From positions 4,464,001 through 4,528,000 of the forward strand of contig NZ_CP038228.1 of the NCBI RefSeq assembly GCF_006838285.1: 64,000 nucleotides of DNA. Direction: 5' to 3'. Shown here piece after piece: positions 47,180 through 56,119 of the stretch. Position 1 is the stretch's first letter. The number at the start of each line of letters is the position of its first letter. The notes under the pieces were generated by a model. The model was given only the letters and a program-made list of their open reading frames with translations. It did no database searches and was not told the origin of the DNA. The translations under genes and the position numbers were made by a program. Source of the stretch: Xanthomonas translucens pv. cerealis. GTDB taxonomy: Bacteria; Pseudomonadota; Gammaproteobacteria; Xanthomonadales; Xanthomonadaceae.

Positions 47180-49351
47180 TTACTCCGCCGGTGCCGGCGG
47201 CGCCGCATTCTGGTGCTGCGCGGCGGCGACCTTGCCGTCGCGTTCTGCCGCCAGCAGGGTCAACGAACGGCAGATGCCATGCCATTGCGAGCCGCCTGGC
47301 AGGCCGTGTTCGTGGTCGCGTTCGGCGGTGTCGATCAGCACGCGCCAGTGTTCGCCCTCGACCATCGGCAGGGTGAAGGTCACGTCCTCGGTGGCGCCGT
47401 TGACGATCATCAGCAAGGTCACGTTCGAGGCCGCCTGGCGCAGGCCGCTGGACGGCGCCTTGCCGTCCAGGCGCATCATCAGTGCGCGTACGTGCGGATC
47501 GTGCCAGGACGCTTCGGTCATCTCCTCGCCGTCCGGCGCCAGCCAGCTTACGTCCTTGATGCCCAGCTCTTCGTCGTAGACGCCGTCGAAGAAGCGAGCG
47601 CGGTGCAGCAGCGGGTAGTGCGCGCGCAGATGGGTCAGGCGCGTCACGAAGGCGGTCATGCGCTGCGCGCGCTCACCGCTTTCCCAGTTCAGCCAGGTCA
47701 GCTCGTTGTCCTGGCAGTAGGTGTTGTTGTTGCCGCCCTTGCTGCGCCCGAACTCGTCGCCGGCCAGCAGCATCGGCGTGCCCTGCGACAGCAGCAGCGT
47801 GGCCAGCATGTTGCGCATCTGCCGCAGGCGCAACGCGTTGATCTCCCAATCGTCGCTTTCGCCCTCTACCCCGTAGTTGGCCGAGATGTTGTTGTCCGAG
47901 CCGTCGCGGTTGTCTTCGCCGTTGGCTTCGTTGTGCTTGTGCGTGTAGCTGACCAGGTCGTGCAGGGTGAAGCCGTCGTGGGCGGTGACGAAGTTGACCG
48001 AGGCGGTGGGGCGGCGGCCGCGGTGGTTGAACAGGTCGGCCGAGCCGGTCAGGCGCGTGGCCAGTTCCGCCAGCTGGCCTTCGTCGCCGCGCCAGAACGC
48101 GCGCACGTTGTCGCGGAACTTGTCGTTCCATTCCGACCAGCCCGGCGGGAAGCCGCCGACCTGGTAGCCGCCGGGCCCCACGTCCCACGGTTCGGCGATC
48201 AGCTTGACCTGGCTCAGCAGCGGGTCCTGGCGGCAGGCGTCGAGAAAGCCACCCTTGGGATCGAAGCCGTGATGCTCGCGGCCGAGGATGGTGGCCAGGT
48301 CGAAGCGGAACCCGTCCACGTGCATCTCCGACACCCAGTAGCGCAGCGAGTCGTTGACCATGCGCAGCGCGCCGGCATTGGTCAGGTCGAAGGTGTTGCC
48401 GGTGCCGGTGTCGTTGATGTAGAAGCGGCGGTCCTGCGCCAGGCGGTAGTAGCTGGCGTTGTCGATGCCCTTGAACGACAGCGTCGGCCCCAGTTCGTTG
48501 CCTTCGGCGGTGTGGTTGTAGACCACGTCCAGGATCACTTCCAGTCCGGCATGGTGCAGGCGCGCCACCATCTGCTTGAACTCGGCCACGGTGCGCGTGG
48601 CCATGTAGCGCGGCTGAGGCGCGAAGAAGCCGATGGTGTTGTAGCCCCAGTAGTTGCGCAGGCCCTGCTTGAGCAGGTATTCGTCGTCGATGAAGGCATG
48701 CACCGGCAACAGTTCCACCGCGGTCATGCCGAGCCGCTTGATGTGTTCCACCACCTCGTCCACCTTGAGCCCGGAGAAGGTGCCGCGCCAGGCCTCGGGC
48801 ACCGACGGATGGCGCATGGTGGTGCCGCGCACGTGTGTCTCGTAGATCACCGTGCGGTCCCACGGCGTCTGCAGGCGCTGGTCCTTGCCCCAGGTGAAGG
48901 CTGGATCGATCACCGCGCACCTGGGCACGTAGGCGGCGCTGTCGCGGCGGTCGAAACTCAGGTCCGCGTCCTTGTGGCCGATGGTGTAGCCGAACAGCGC
49001 CGGCGCCCATTTCAGCTCGCCGACCAGTTGCTTGGCGTAGGGATCGAGCAGCAGCTTGTTGGGGTTGAAGCGGTGCCCGGCATCGGGCGCGTACGGGCCG
49101 TACACGCGGTAGCCGTACAACTGGCCGGGGCGCGCATCGGGCAGGTAGCCGTGCCAGATCTCGTCGGTGTACTCGGGCAGCACGATGCGTTCGACCTCGC
49201 GGCCGCGTTCGTCGAACAGGCACAGCTCGACCTTGGTGGCATTGGTCGAGTACAGCGCGAAATTCACGCCCAGGCCGTCCCAGGTGGCGCCCAGCGGAAA
49301 CGGGCGGCCTTCGCGGATGCGGGAGCGGCGGGCGAGCTTGCGAAGCGGCAT
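47180..49351 (-). CDS. glgX: Glycogen debranching enzyme
   Basis: A 723-residue isoamylase-type glycoside hydrolase of family 13. An N-terminal beta-sandwich (RPFPLGATWDGLGVNFALYSTNATKVELCLFD) is followed by the catalytic barrel with DVVYNHTAEG, nucleophile Asp in DGFRFDLATILGRE, acid/base Glu in LIAEPWD, and TAHDGFTL. It removes short branches from limit dextrin, yielding linear maltooligosaccharides, the substrates of TreY and MalQ encoded upstream. AAGGA precedes the ATG. It is the last gene of the operon, nine bases after a DUF2934 gene. Confidence 0.95.
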   Translation of the reverse strand: MPLRKLARRSRIREGRPFPLGATWDGLGVNFALYSTNATKVELCLFDERGREVERIVLPEYTDEIWHGYLPDARPGQLYGYRVYGPYAPDAGHRFNPNKLLLDPYAKQLVGELKWAPALFGYTIGHKDADLSFDRRDSAAYVPRCAVIDPAFTWGKDQRLQTPWDRTVIYETHVRGTTMRHPSVPEAWRGTFSGLKVDEVVEHIKRLGMTAVELLPVHAFIDDEYLLKQGLRNYWGYNTIGFFAPQPRYMATRTVAEFKQMVARLHHAGLEVILDVVYNHTAEGNELGPTLSFKGIDNASYYRLAQDRRFYINDTGTGNTFDLTNAGALRMVNDSLRYWVSEMHVDGFRFDLATILGREHHGFDPKGGFLDACRQDPLLSQVKLIAEPWDVGPGGYQVGGFPPGWSEWNDKFRDNVRAFWRGDEGQLAELATRLTGSADLFNHRGRRPTASVNFVTAHDGFTLHDLVSYTHKHNEANGEDNRDGSDNNISANYGVEGESDDWEINALRLRQMRNMLATLLLSQGTPMLLAGDEFGRSKGGNNNTYCQDNELTWLNWESGERAQRMTAFVTRLTHLRAHYPLLHRARFFDGVYDEELGIKDVSWLAPDGEEMTEASWHDPHVRALMMRLDGKAPSSGLRQAASNVTLLMIVNGATEDVTFTLPMVEGEHWRVLIDTAERDHEHGLPGGSQWHGICRSLTLLAAERDGKVAAAQHQNAAPPAPAE

Positions 49352-49360
49352 GCAGAATCC

Positions 49361-49549
49361 TTACGACGTGGCGGGGCCGTTGCCGGCCGGGGAAAGCGAG
49401 TGGTCTTGCGGGTCGGCGCGGGCTTCGGCGTCGACCAGGCGTTCGGCCATGGCCCAGTGGCGGGCGGCGCGGCCGTCGGGCCGGCCTTCGGCTTCCCAGA
49501 TTTCGTGTGCGAGTTGTTGGATGCGGCGCTGGCGTGTTTCTGCGTCCAT
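49361..49549 (-). CDS. DUF2934 small protein
   Basis: A 62-residue protein with RIQQLAHEIWEAEGRPDGRAARHWAMAERLV, the core of the DUF2934 family, whose function is unknown but which is often found beside glycogen and trehalose genes. The remaining C-terminus is polar. It lies between treY (44 bases) and glgX (nine bases) on the same strand, so it should be co-transcribed. Confidence 0.8.
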   Translation of the reverse strand: MDAETRQRRIQQLAHEIWEAEGRPDGRAARHWAMAERLVDAEARADPQDHSLSPAGNGPATS

Positions 49550-49593
49550 GGCGATCTTGTCAGGGGAAGGTGGCCTGCACGGCCACCGGCATG

Positions 49594-52215
49594 TCAGGGA
49601 ACGGCGGTCAGCACGGCCACCGGGAAGTCGGCGAGCAGGTCGGCCACCGGCATCGAGGCCGGTAGCGCGAGGTCGCGCCCGCTCAGCACGTGCCGGTACT
49701 GTGCCGCGGGCAACGTCAGAAAGGTGTTATGCCAATTCAGCTGCGCGCGCAGCGGTGCCGCCGCATCCAGCGGTTGCGCCGCGGCAGTCAGACGCGGCAC
49801 CACCACCAGCAGAGTCTTGCCCGCATGTTCGCGTGAGAAGCCGAGCACGTGCTGCGCGTGCGGACCCTGCGCCTGCAGCGGGCGATAGCTGCCATGCGCG
49901 AACAGCGCCGGATGCGCGCCGCGCAGCTGCAGCAATTGCGTGGTCAACCAGGCCTTGATGTGGCCGCTGTGCCAGTCGCGCAGCAGCGCCGACCCTGCGC
50001 TGGCGTTGTCCAGCCAGGCCTGGCGCAGCGCGTAGTCCACCGGGCGGCGGTTGTCCGGATCGACCAGCGACAGGTCCCAGCCTTCGCTGCCCTGGTACAG
50101 GTCGGGCACGCCCGGCACGCTCAGCCGCAGCGTGGTCTGCACCAGGCTGTTGAGCGCGCCGGCCGGGGCCAGCGCGGCCGCTGCCTGCGCCAGCGCCTCG
50201 CGCAGCGGCGCGCCGGCCGGCGCCAGCAGCGCCGCGTCCAGCAGTGCGCGCGCGCCGCGTTCGTAGGCCGCGTCCGGCCAGGTCCAGTAGGTGCGCAGCT
50301 TGGCCTCTCGGGCGGCCTTCAGCTGCCAGGCACCGATGCGCTCGGCGTAGTCGGCCAGGCCGGCGGCATCGTCGCTGGCCAGTTCCAGCGGCCAGGCGGC
50401 GACCAGCATCTGCCACAGCATCAGCACGTCGCCGGGCAGCGGCGCGGCGCTGCCGGCCGGCAGCAGGTCGGCGCACAAGGCATGGAAGCGCGCCACCTGT
50501 TCGGCCCACCACGGCGCCTGCGCGCTGAGCGCGGCCAGGCGCATGCGCACATCTTCGCCGCGCTTGTGGTCGTGGGTGGCGGTGGCCAGCAGCGTGCGCG
50601 GGTGGTGCTGCGCGCGTGCGGCGTTGGCGGCGTGGAAATCTTCCGGCGTCCACGCGAACACGTCCGGGTCGCTGCCGACCTCGTTGCGCGACAGCAGCAC
50701 GCCGTGGCGGTAGAACGCGGTGTCCTCGACCGACTTGGCGTTGAGCGGCGCCGACAGCTGCTCGATGCGCCGGCGCACGCTGCGCCGCAGCGCGATCTGC
50801 GCCTTACCGGTGCCGCGGCCGTCGCGGCTCCAGCGCTCGATCGCGTCGATCGCCGCGCACACCCGCGGCTCGGCACCATTGCGCGCGTGCTGCGCTGCCT
50901 GCGCCAGGCGCGCCGCATCGGCCTGGTCCAGGCCATCCGGCCCGGCGTAGCTGCGGTACACCTCGAAGTGCCGCAGCAGCGCCATCAGGCCTTGCGCCAG
51001 CATCTGCGGGCTGAACTCGCGGGTGGCCGGGTCCAGGTGCGCGGCGGCGGAAAGCGCCTGCACGGTGCGCACGAACTCCGTCTGCAGCGACCCCTGCAGG
51101 ATCTCGTCGCGCGCGGCGCGCTGTTCCTGGCCGAAGTCGCCGCTGCTGCCGCTGTAGCGGCGCCACAGCGCGGTCAGCGGCGCGGCGCCGGCCGGGTCGT
51201 GCAGCACCCCGGCGACTTGGTCCATGAAGTCGTAGCCGGTGCTGCCGTCGCAGGGCCAGTCGCTGCGCAGGGTTTCCTGCGGCGCCAGGATCTTCTCGAT
51301 GTACAGCGCGATGCCGCCGGCGGCGATGCCACGGCGGCGCCCGGCGCGGTCCAGCTGCGCGCGCAGCCGCTGCACGTAGCCGGTGGGGTCGGCCAGGCCA
51401 TCGACGTGGTCCACGCGCACGCCATCGAGGTGGCCTTCGGCGACCAGCCGCAGCGGCAGTTCGTGCACCGCGGCGAATACCTCGTTCTGCTCCACGCGCA
51501 GCGCCGCCAGCGAGGTGATATCGAAGAAGCGGCGGTAGTTGAGCATGTCGTTGCCGACCCGCCACCAGGCCAGCCGGTAGCACTGGCGTTCGAGCAGCCG
51601 ATGCAGCGCGTCGTCGCCCAGCCGCGCGGCGTCGTTGAGCCGCGCCGCCCATGCCTGGCGCTTGGCCGGCGGATCCTGGGCCAAGGCGCCTTCCAGGCGG
51701 ATCGGGAAGCGCTGGTCGTGGTGCTCCAACTGCACCTCGCCATCCTCGGCCACACGCAACTGCAACGCGCCTTCGCTCAGCGCATGCGCGTAGGCGCGGT
51801 CCAGCACTGGCAGCCACAGCTTGCCGTCGCGGCCGGGCGCGCGCCAGTCGATGTCGAACCAGCCGGCGTGGCGGCTGCGCCGGCCATGCTTGAGCACGTC
51901 CCACCACCAGGGATTGGCCGCGTGCGCGGCCATGTGGTTGGGTACGATGTCCAGGATGAGGCCCATGCCGTGCGCGCGCAGGCGCTCGGACAGGTGCAGC
52001 AGCGCCGGTTCGCCGCCGAGTTCGGGATCGACCTGGCGCGGATCGGTGACGTCGTAGCCGTGGGTGGAGCCGGGAACGGCAACGCCGATCGGCGACAGGT
52101 ACAGATGGCTGATGCCCAGGCCGGCGTAGTAGGGCACCTGCGCGGCGGCATCGAGCAGGGTGAATCCGGCGTGCACTTGCAGGCGCGCGGTGGCGCGCAG
52201 CGGGGTGAAGCTCAT
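49594..52215 (-). CDS. treY: Maltooligosyl trehalose synthase
   Basis: An 873-residue family 13 enzyme that turns the reducing-end maltose unit of a maltooligosaccharide into a trehalosyl unit. Visible motifs: LTDAAAQVPYYAGLGISHLYLSP-type opening, DIVPNHMA, nucleophile Asp in DGVRVDHVDGLADP, acid/base Glu in YIEKIL, GSTGYDF, and TATHDHKRGEDVR, all typical of TreY. The length is somewhat above that of many homologues but ordinary for Xanthomonas. Its ATG overlaps the malQ stop by four bases. The product is cleaved by TreZ to free trehalose. Confidence 0.94.
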   Translation of the reverse strand: MSFTPLRATARLQVHAGFTLLDAAAQVPYYAGLGISHLYLSPIGVAVPGSTHGYDVTDPRQVDPELGGEPALLHLSERLRAHGMGLILDIVPNHMAAHAANPWWWDVLKHGRRSRHAGWFDIDWRAPGRDGKLWLPVLDRAYAHALSEGALQLRVAEDGEVQLEHHDQRFPIRLEGALAQDPPAKRQAWAARLNDAARLGDDALHRLLERQCYRLAWWRVGNDMLNYRRFFDITSLAALRVEQNEVFAAVHELPLRLVAEGHLDGVRVDHVDGLADPTGYVQRLRAQLDRAGRRRGIAAGGIALYIEKILAPQETLRSDWPCDGSTGYDFMDQVAGVLHDPAGAAPLTALWRRYSGSSGDFGQEQRAARDEILQGSLQTEFVRTVQALSAAAHLDPATREFSPQMLAQGLMALLRHFEVYRSYAGPDGLDQADAARLAQAAQHARNGAEPRVCAAIDAIERWSRDGRGTGKAQIALRRSVRRRIEQLSAPLNAKSVEDTAFYRHGVLLSRNEVGSDPDVFAWTPEDFHAANAARAQHHPRTLLATATHDHKRGEDVRMRLAALSAQAPWWAEQVARFHALCADLLPAGSAAPLPGDVLMLWQMLVAAWPLELASDDAAGLADYAERIGAWQLKAAREAKLRTYWTWPDAAYERGARALLDAALLAPAGAPLREALAQAAAALAPAGALNSLVQTTLRLSVPGVPDLYQGSEGWDLSLVDPDNRRPVDYALRQAWLDNASAGSALLRDWHSGHIKAWLTTQLLQLRGAHPALFAHGSYRPLQAQGPHAQHVLGFSREHAGKTLLVVVPRLTAAAQPLDAAAPLRAQLNWHNTFLTLPAAQYRHVLSGRDLALPASMPVADLLADFPVAVLTAVP

Positions 52216-54167
52216 GCGTTGGTTCCTTGCGCGGCGCAGGCGCCGCGGCGCGCGTGCGCGAACGCCTGCAGGCGGGTGGCGAGCGGCGCGCCGGCCGCCG
52301 CCGTGTCCGCCGCCGGCAAGCGCCGGCGCCAGTTCGGGTGGCCATCGACGGTGCCGGGCAGATTGGGTTGCTGATCCAGTCCCAGCGCGTCCTCGGCCGG
52401 CAGCAGCGCCAGCGGCGAGGGCGTGGCGGCGACGAAGCGCAGCGCGTCCAGTTCCGGGTCGTGCGCCTGCGGCAGCGCTACGGCGACCGCAGCGTCCATG
52501 CGCGTCACGTCGGCGCTGCGGGCCAGGTGGTCGGCGTGTTGCTGCGCGGCGTCGGACAGCTGCAGGCGGCGGCGCCAGTCGATGTCCTCGCCGCGGCGCC
52601 AGCCGCGCAGCGTCGGCAGGTCGTGGGTGGTGGTGGTGGCGATGGCATCGCCGCGCCATTGCGCAGGCGCCAGGAACGCGCCCTTGGCGTCGCGGGTGAA
52701 CAGCAGCACGTCGATGCCCATCACCCCGCGCTGCGACAGTTCGGCGCGGATGCCGTCCGGCACCACGCCCAGGTCTTCGCCGATCACGATCGCGCGGTGC
52801 CGCCACGATTCCAGCGCCAGCAGGCGCAGCAGATCGCGCAGCGGATAGCGCAGGTACACGCCGTCGGCCGAATTGGCGCCGCGCGGGATCGTCCACAGCC
52901 GCAGCAGGCCGAGGATGTGGTCGATGCGCACGCCGCCGCGGTCGCGCAGCACCGCACGCAGCAGTTCGATGAAGGGCGCGAAGCCGCTGGCGCGCAGCCC
53001 GGCCGGCGAGTAACCGCCGATGCCCCAGGCCTGGCCGTCGCCGTTGAACGCATCCGGCGGCGCGCCCAGTTCCAGCCCGACCAGCACCGCCTGCGGCCAG
53101 GCCGCGGCCTCGGCGCCACCGGGATCGAAGCCTACCGCCAGGTCGGCGATCAGGCCGATGCCCATGCCGGCATCGCGCGCCTGCTGCTGCACGCCGGCCC
53201 AACTGCGTGCGGCCAGCCACTGCGCGAAGCTGTGCAGGGCCGGATCGGCATCGCCGAAATCGCGCGCGGCGAACGCGGCGTAGTCGCGCAGCGCGGCGCC
53301 GCGGGCCAGTTGGAAGGTGGCGAAATCCGCATGCAGGGCGCTGTCGGCCTGGGCGAAATCGGCATGCAGCTGGCGCAGCCACTGCCACTTCGCCGCGGAC
53401 GAGGCAGGCCAGTCGATCAGTGCGCGCGTCTGCGCGTCGGCGAAGGCCTGTTCGAGCCCGGCCGCCTGCAGCGCGCGCTGCGCCGCGGCGGCGCCGAGCA
53501 CGCGCGCCGGTGCGGCGTGCAGCGGATCCAGGAAGCGCCGGTCGCCCGGCGAATACGGGCTGTAGTGCGTGCCGATCGGCCGTGCCGCATGCACCGGGCT
53601 CAGCGCGATCGCATCGCCGCCGACCTGCGCGATGCTCCTTGCCCAGGCGGCCACGCCGTCCGCATCGCCGATGCCGGCGTCGCCCGGGCCTTGCGCCGAA
53701 TACACCTGCAGCGACAGGCCCCAGCGCCGCGGCGCGTCCGCGCCGACCGCCTCGGCCACGCCGTAGCAACGCAGCGGCGCCACCGCCAGCGTGGTGTGGC
53801 GGTCTCCGTGCTGCAGGGTCCAGTAGCCGTGGCGATCGACCGCGGCGACGCGGCCTTGTGCATCGAAGCGGCCGTCGCGGCGGCCGCCGTCTTCGTGTTC
53901 GAGCCGGTACGCCGCGCTGGGCGTACCGCCGGCGTCGATCGGCGTGCCGAGGTCGGCGGTCAGCAGCGACGCTTCGACGTTGGCGCTGGCTTGCAGCCGG
54001 CGCAGGCTGTCGCGGCAGGCAGCGGCGTCGTGCGCGTCCAGGCCGAGCGCGCCGAGCACGCTGCGCAGCGTGTCGGTGCCGACCGTACGCGGCGTGGCGG
54101 ATGCGTCGATCCAGTCGACCAGCAGGCCGGCGGCGGACGCCAGGGTGTGCAGGGGGGTATCGGTCAT
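52212..54167 (-). CDS. malQ: 4-alpha-glucanotransferase (amylomaltase)
   Basis: A 651-residue family 77 enzyme that moves glucan segments between maltodextrins. The catalytic residues are visible: nucleophile Asp in GGVRIDHILGLLRLW, acid/base Glu in VIGEDLGVVP, and the TTTHDLPTLRGW aspartate. SPYSPGDRRFLDPLH is the family's substrate-region motif. An N-terminal extension of about 140 residues is typical of the longer proteobacterial MalQ. I chose ATG 54167 because extra residues upstream to 54233 do not resemble the family; the ribosome site is weak. A hairpin lies between treZ and this gene, and the stop overlaps treY. Confidence 0.9.
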   Translation of the reverse strand: MTDTPLHTLASAAGLLVDWIDASATPRTVGTDTLRSVLGALGLDAHDAAACRDSLRRLQASANVEASLLTADLGTPIDAGGTPSAAYRLEHEDGGRRDGRFDAQGRVAAVDRHGYWTLQHGDRHTTLAVAPLRCYGVAEAVGADAPRRWGLSLQVYSAQGPGDAGIGDADGVAAWARSIAQVGGDAIALSPVHAARPIGTHYSPYSPGDRRFLDPLHAAPARVLGAAAAQRALQAAGLEQAFADAQTRALIDWPASSAAKWQWLRQLHADFAQADSALHADFATFQLARGAALRDYAAFAARDFGDADPALHSFAQWLAARSWAGVQQQARDAGMGIGLIADLAVGFDPGGAEAAAWPQAVLVGLELGAPPDAFNGDGQAWGIGGYSPAGLRASGFAPFIELLRAVLRDRGGVRIDHILGLLRLWTIPRGANSADGVYLRYPLRDLLRLLALESWRHRAIVIGEDLGVVPDGIRAELSQRGVMGIDVLLFTRDAKGAFLAPAQWRGDAIATTTTHDLPTLRGWRRGEDIDWRRRLQLSDAAQQHADHLARSADVTRMDAAVAVALPQAHDPELDALRFVAATPSPLALLPAEDALGLDQQPNLPGTVDGHPNWRRRLPAADTAAAGAPLATRLQAFAHARRGACAAQGTNA

Positions 54168-54290
54168 GGGCGAGTCGGTGCCGCGGCAATGGGAAAAGAC
54201 GGACGCACCGCCGTCGCAGCGCGCGCCGCGCACCCGTCAGGCAGGCGCACACTCGCGGGCGACGAACGGAATGGGCAGCTTGCCGGAAGC

Positions 54291-54315
54291 GCTGTCGCGA
54301 TGGCGTCGCGACAGC
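54291..54315 (-). terminator. Hairpin between treZ and malQ (attenuator candidate)
   Basis: GCTGTCGCGA (54291-54300) and TCGCGACAGC (54306-54315) form a perfect 10-bp stem around five bases, starting six bases after the treZ stop. The 154-base treZ-malQ gap is the only large one in this operon. Without a T-run it may only partly terminate, or it may protect the upstream transcript from 3' decay. Confidence 0.5.
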
Positions 54316-54321
54316 CCGCGC

Positions 54322-56118
54322 TCACGTGGCGGAACCGGCTCGGTAGCGGGCGACGAAGGCGTTCGGCGGCAGCTGCGTCGGGTCGTCGCCGGCGTTTTCG
54401 GCATGTACCGTTGCGCCAGGCAGATCCAGCGCCACCGGCGTATCGCCGAAGTTCGCCGCCACATGCCATTCGCCGCTGCCCAGGGTCCAGCCCGCGGCCA
54501 CCGCCTTTGGCCCCAGCGTGCGGGCGCCCACCGCGCGTGCCTGTGGCAACGCCGGCACCAGGTGCTGGCGGCGCAGCGCCAGCAGCGCCACGAACCAGTC
54601 GCGCCAGCGCGCGCCGTCGCCGTGGGTGGCATCGCCGATGTCGGCGATGGATGCTTCGAACGTGCTCAGCGCGTTCGGGTCGGGAATGGTCGCGCGCTGC
54701 TGCGGATCGGCGAACGCGGCGAAATGCGCGAACTCGCGGCGCCGGCCTTCGCGCACGGCTTCGTCCAGCGGCGGCGCGAAGTCGGTGAAGAACAGGAACG
54801 GGGTGCGGCTGCCCCACGGTTCGCCCATGAAGAACAGCGGGATCATCGGGGTCAGCGCGGTCAGCGCCAGCGCCGCGCGCAGCGCCGGCTCGGACACCTG
54901 GGTGATCAGCCGGTCGCCGCGCGCGCGGTTGCCGATCTGGTCGTGGTTCTGCGCGAAGATCACGAACTTGTGCGGCGGCAGCTGCGCGCTCGGCTCGCCG
55001 CGCGCATGCCCGCGATAGTCGGCTTGGCCCTGGTAGGCGAAGCCTTCGCCCAGCACCCGCGCCAGGTGCTGCGCCGGCGCATCGGCGAAACCGGCGTAAT
55101 AGCCCTCGTTCTCGCCGGTCAGCAGCACGTGCAGGCTGTTGTGGAAATCGTCGTCCCATTGCGCGCTGTAGCCGCGCTCCAGCACGCCGGCCTGGTTGAA
55201 CTCGTTTTCCAGCACCAGGTGCACATGGCGCCCGGCCTGCACGCTGGCCGCGATCGCTTCGCGCAGCGTGTCCAGGAACGCGTTCGGCACGATCGCGTGC
55301 ACCGCGTCCAGGCGCAGGCCGTCGAAGCGGTATTCGTGCAGCCACATCAGCGCGTTGTCGATGAAGTAGCGCTGCACCGGCGCGAGCCGGAAGTCGATCG
55401 CCGCGCCCCACGGGGTCGGCGCGTCCTGGCGGAAGAACGCCGAGGCGTACTGGCCGATGTAATTGCCGTCCGGGCCGAAGTGGTTGTAGACCACGTCCAG
55501 GAACACGCTCAGGCCAAGGCCGTGGGCTTCGTCGATCAGCGCCTTGAGCTCGTCCGGATGGCCGTAGGCCGCGGCCGGCGCGTACGGCAGCACGCCGTCG
55601 TAGCCCCAGTTGTGGCGGCCAGGGAATGCCGCCAGTGGCATTAGCTCGATCGCGGTGACGCCCAGCGCCGCCAGCGTCCGCAGCTGCGCGCGCAGCCCGG
55701 CGTAGCCGCCGCAGGCGCCCACGTGCAGTTCGTAGAACACCGTGTCCGCCCACGGCCGGCCGCGCCAATCGTCGTGCTGCCAGCGATAGCTGTCGCTGGC
55801 CAGCACCGCGCTGGCGCCATGCACGCCGTCGGGCTGCCAGCGCGAGGCCGGGTCCGGTACCGGTTCGCCGCCGTCGATCGCGTAGCGGTAGCGGGCGCCG
55901 GCGGCGCAGGCCACGGTCGCGGCGAAGTAGCCGTCCGCCGCGGCGGCCAGCGGCTGGCGGCGGCCGTCGTCGAACACGATGTCGACGCTGCTGGCATCCG
56001 GCGCCCACAGTGCGAAGGCGACTTCGCCGTTGGCGGTAGGCCATGCGCCCTGGCGCAGTGCTGAGGGCGAGGTGGTGGCCGCGCCGTCGGTCGGGGTCGT
56101 GCTCGTTGCGATTTTCAC
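54322..56118 (-). CDS. treZ: Malto-oligosyltrehalose trehalohydrolase
   Basis: A 598-residue family 13 enzyme that releases trehalose from the end of TreY products. An N-terminal sandwich (GEVAFALWAPDASSVDIVFDDGRRQPL) precedes the barrel with DVVYNHFGPDGNY, nucleophile Asp in DGLRLDAVHAI, acid/base Glu in LVLENEFNQ, and QNHDQIGNR. It starts with GTG one base after the glgB stop, so translation is probably coupled to GlgB. Confidence 0.94.
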   Translation of the reverse strand: MKIATSTTPTDGAATTSPSALRQGAWPTANGEVAFALWAPDASSVDIVFDDGRRQPLAAAADGYFAATVACAAGARYRYAIDGGEPVPDPASRWQPDGVHGASAVLASDSYRWQHDDWRGRPWADTVFYELHVGACGGYAGLRAQLRTLAALGVTAIELMPLAAFPGRHNWGYDGVLPYAPAAAYGHPDELKALIDEAHGLGLSVFLDVVYNHFGPDGNYIGQYASAFFRQDAPTPWGAAIDFRLAPVQRYFIDNALMWLHEYRFDGLRLDAVHAIVPNAFLDTLREAIAASVQAGRHVHLVLENEFNQAGVLERGYSAQWDDDFHNSLHVLLTGENEGYYAGFADAPAQHLARVLGEGFAYQGQADYRGHARGEPSAQLPPHKFVIFAQNHDQIGNRARGDRLITQVSEPALRAALALTALTPMIPLFFMGEPWGSRTPFLFFTDFAPPLDEAVREGRRREFAHFAAFADPQQRATIPDPNALSTFEASIADIGDATHGDGARWRDWFVALLALRRQHLVPALPQARAVGARTLGPKAVAAGWTLGSGEWHVAANFGDTPVALDLPGATVHAENAGDDPTQLPPNAFVARYRAGSAT

Positions 56119-56119
56119 A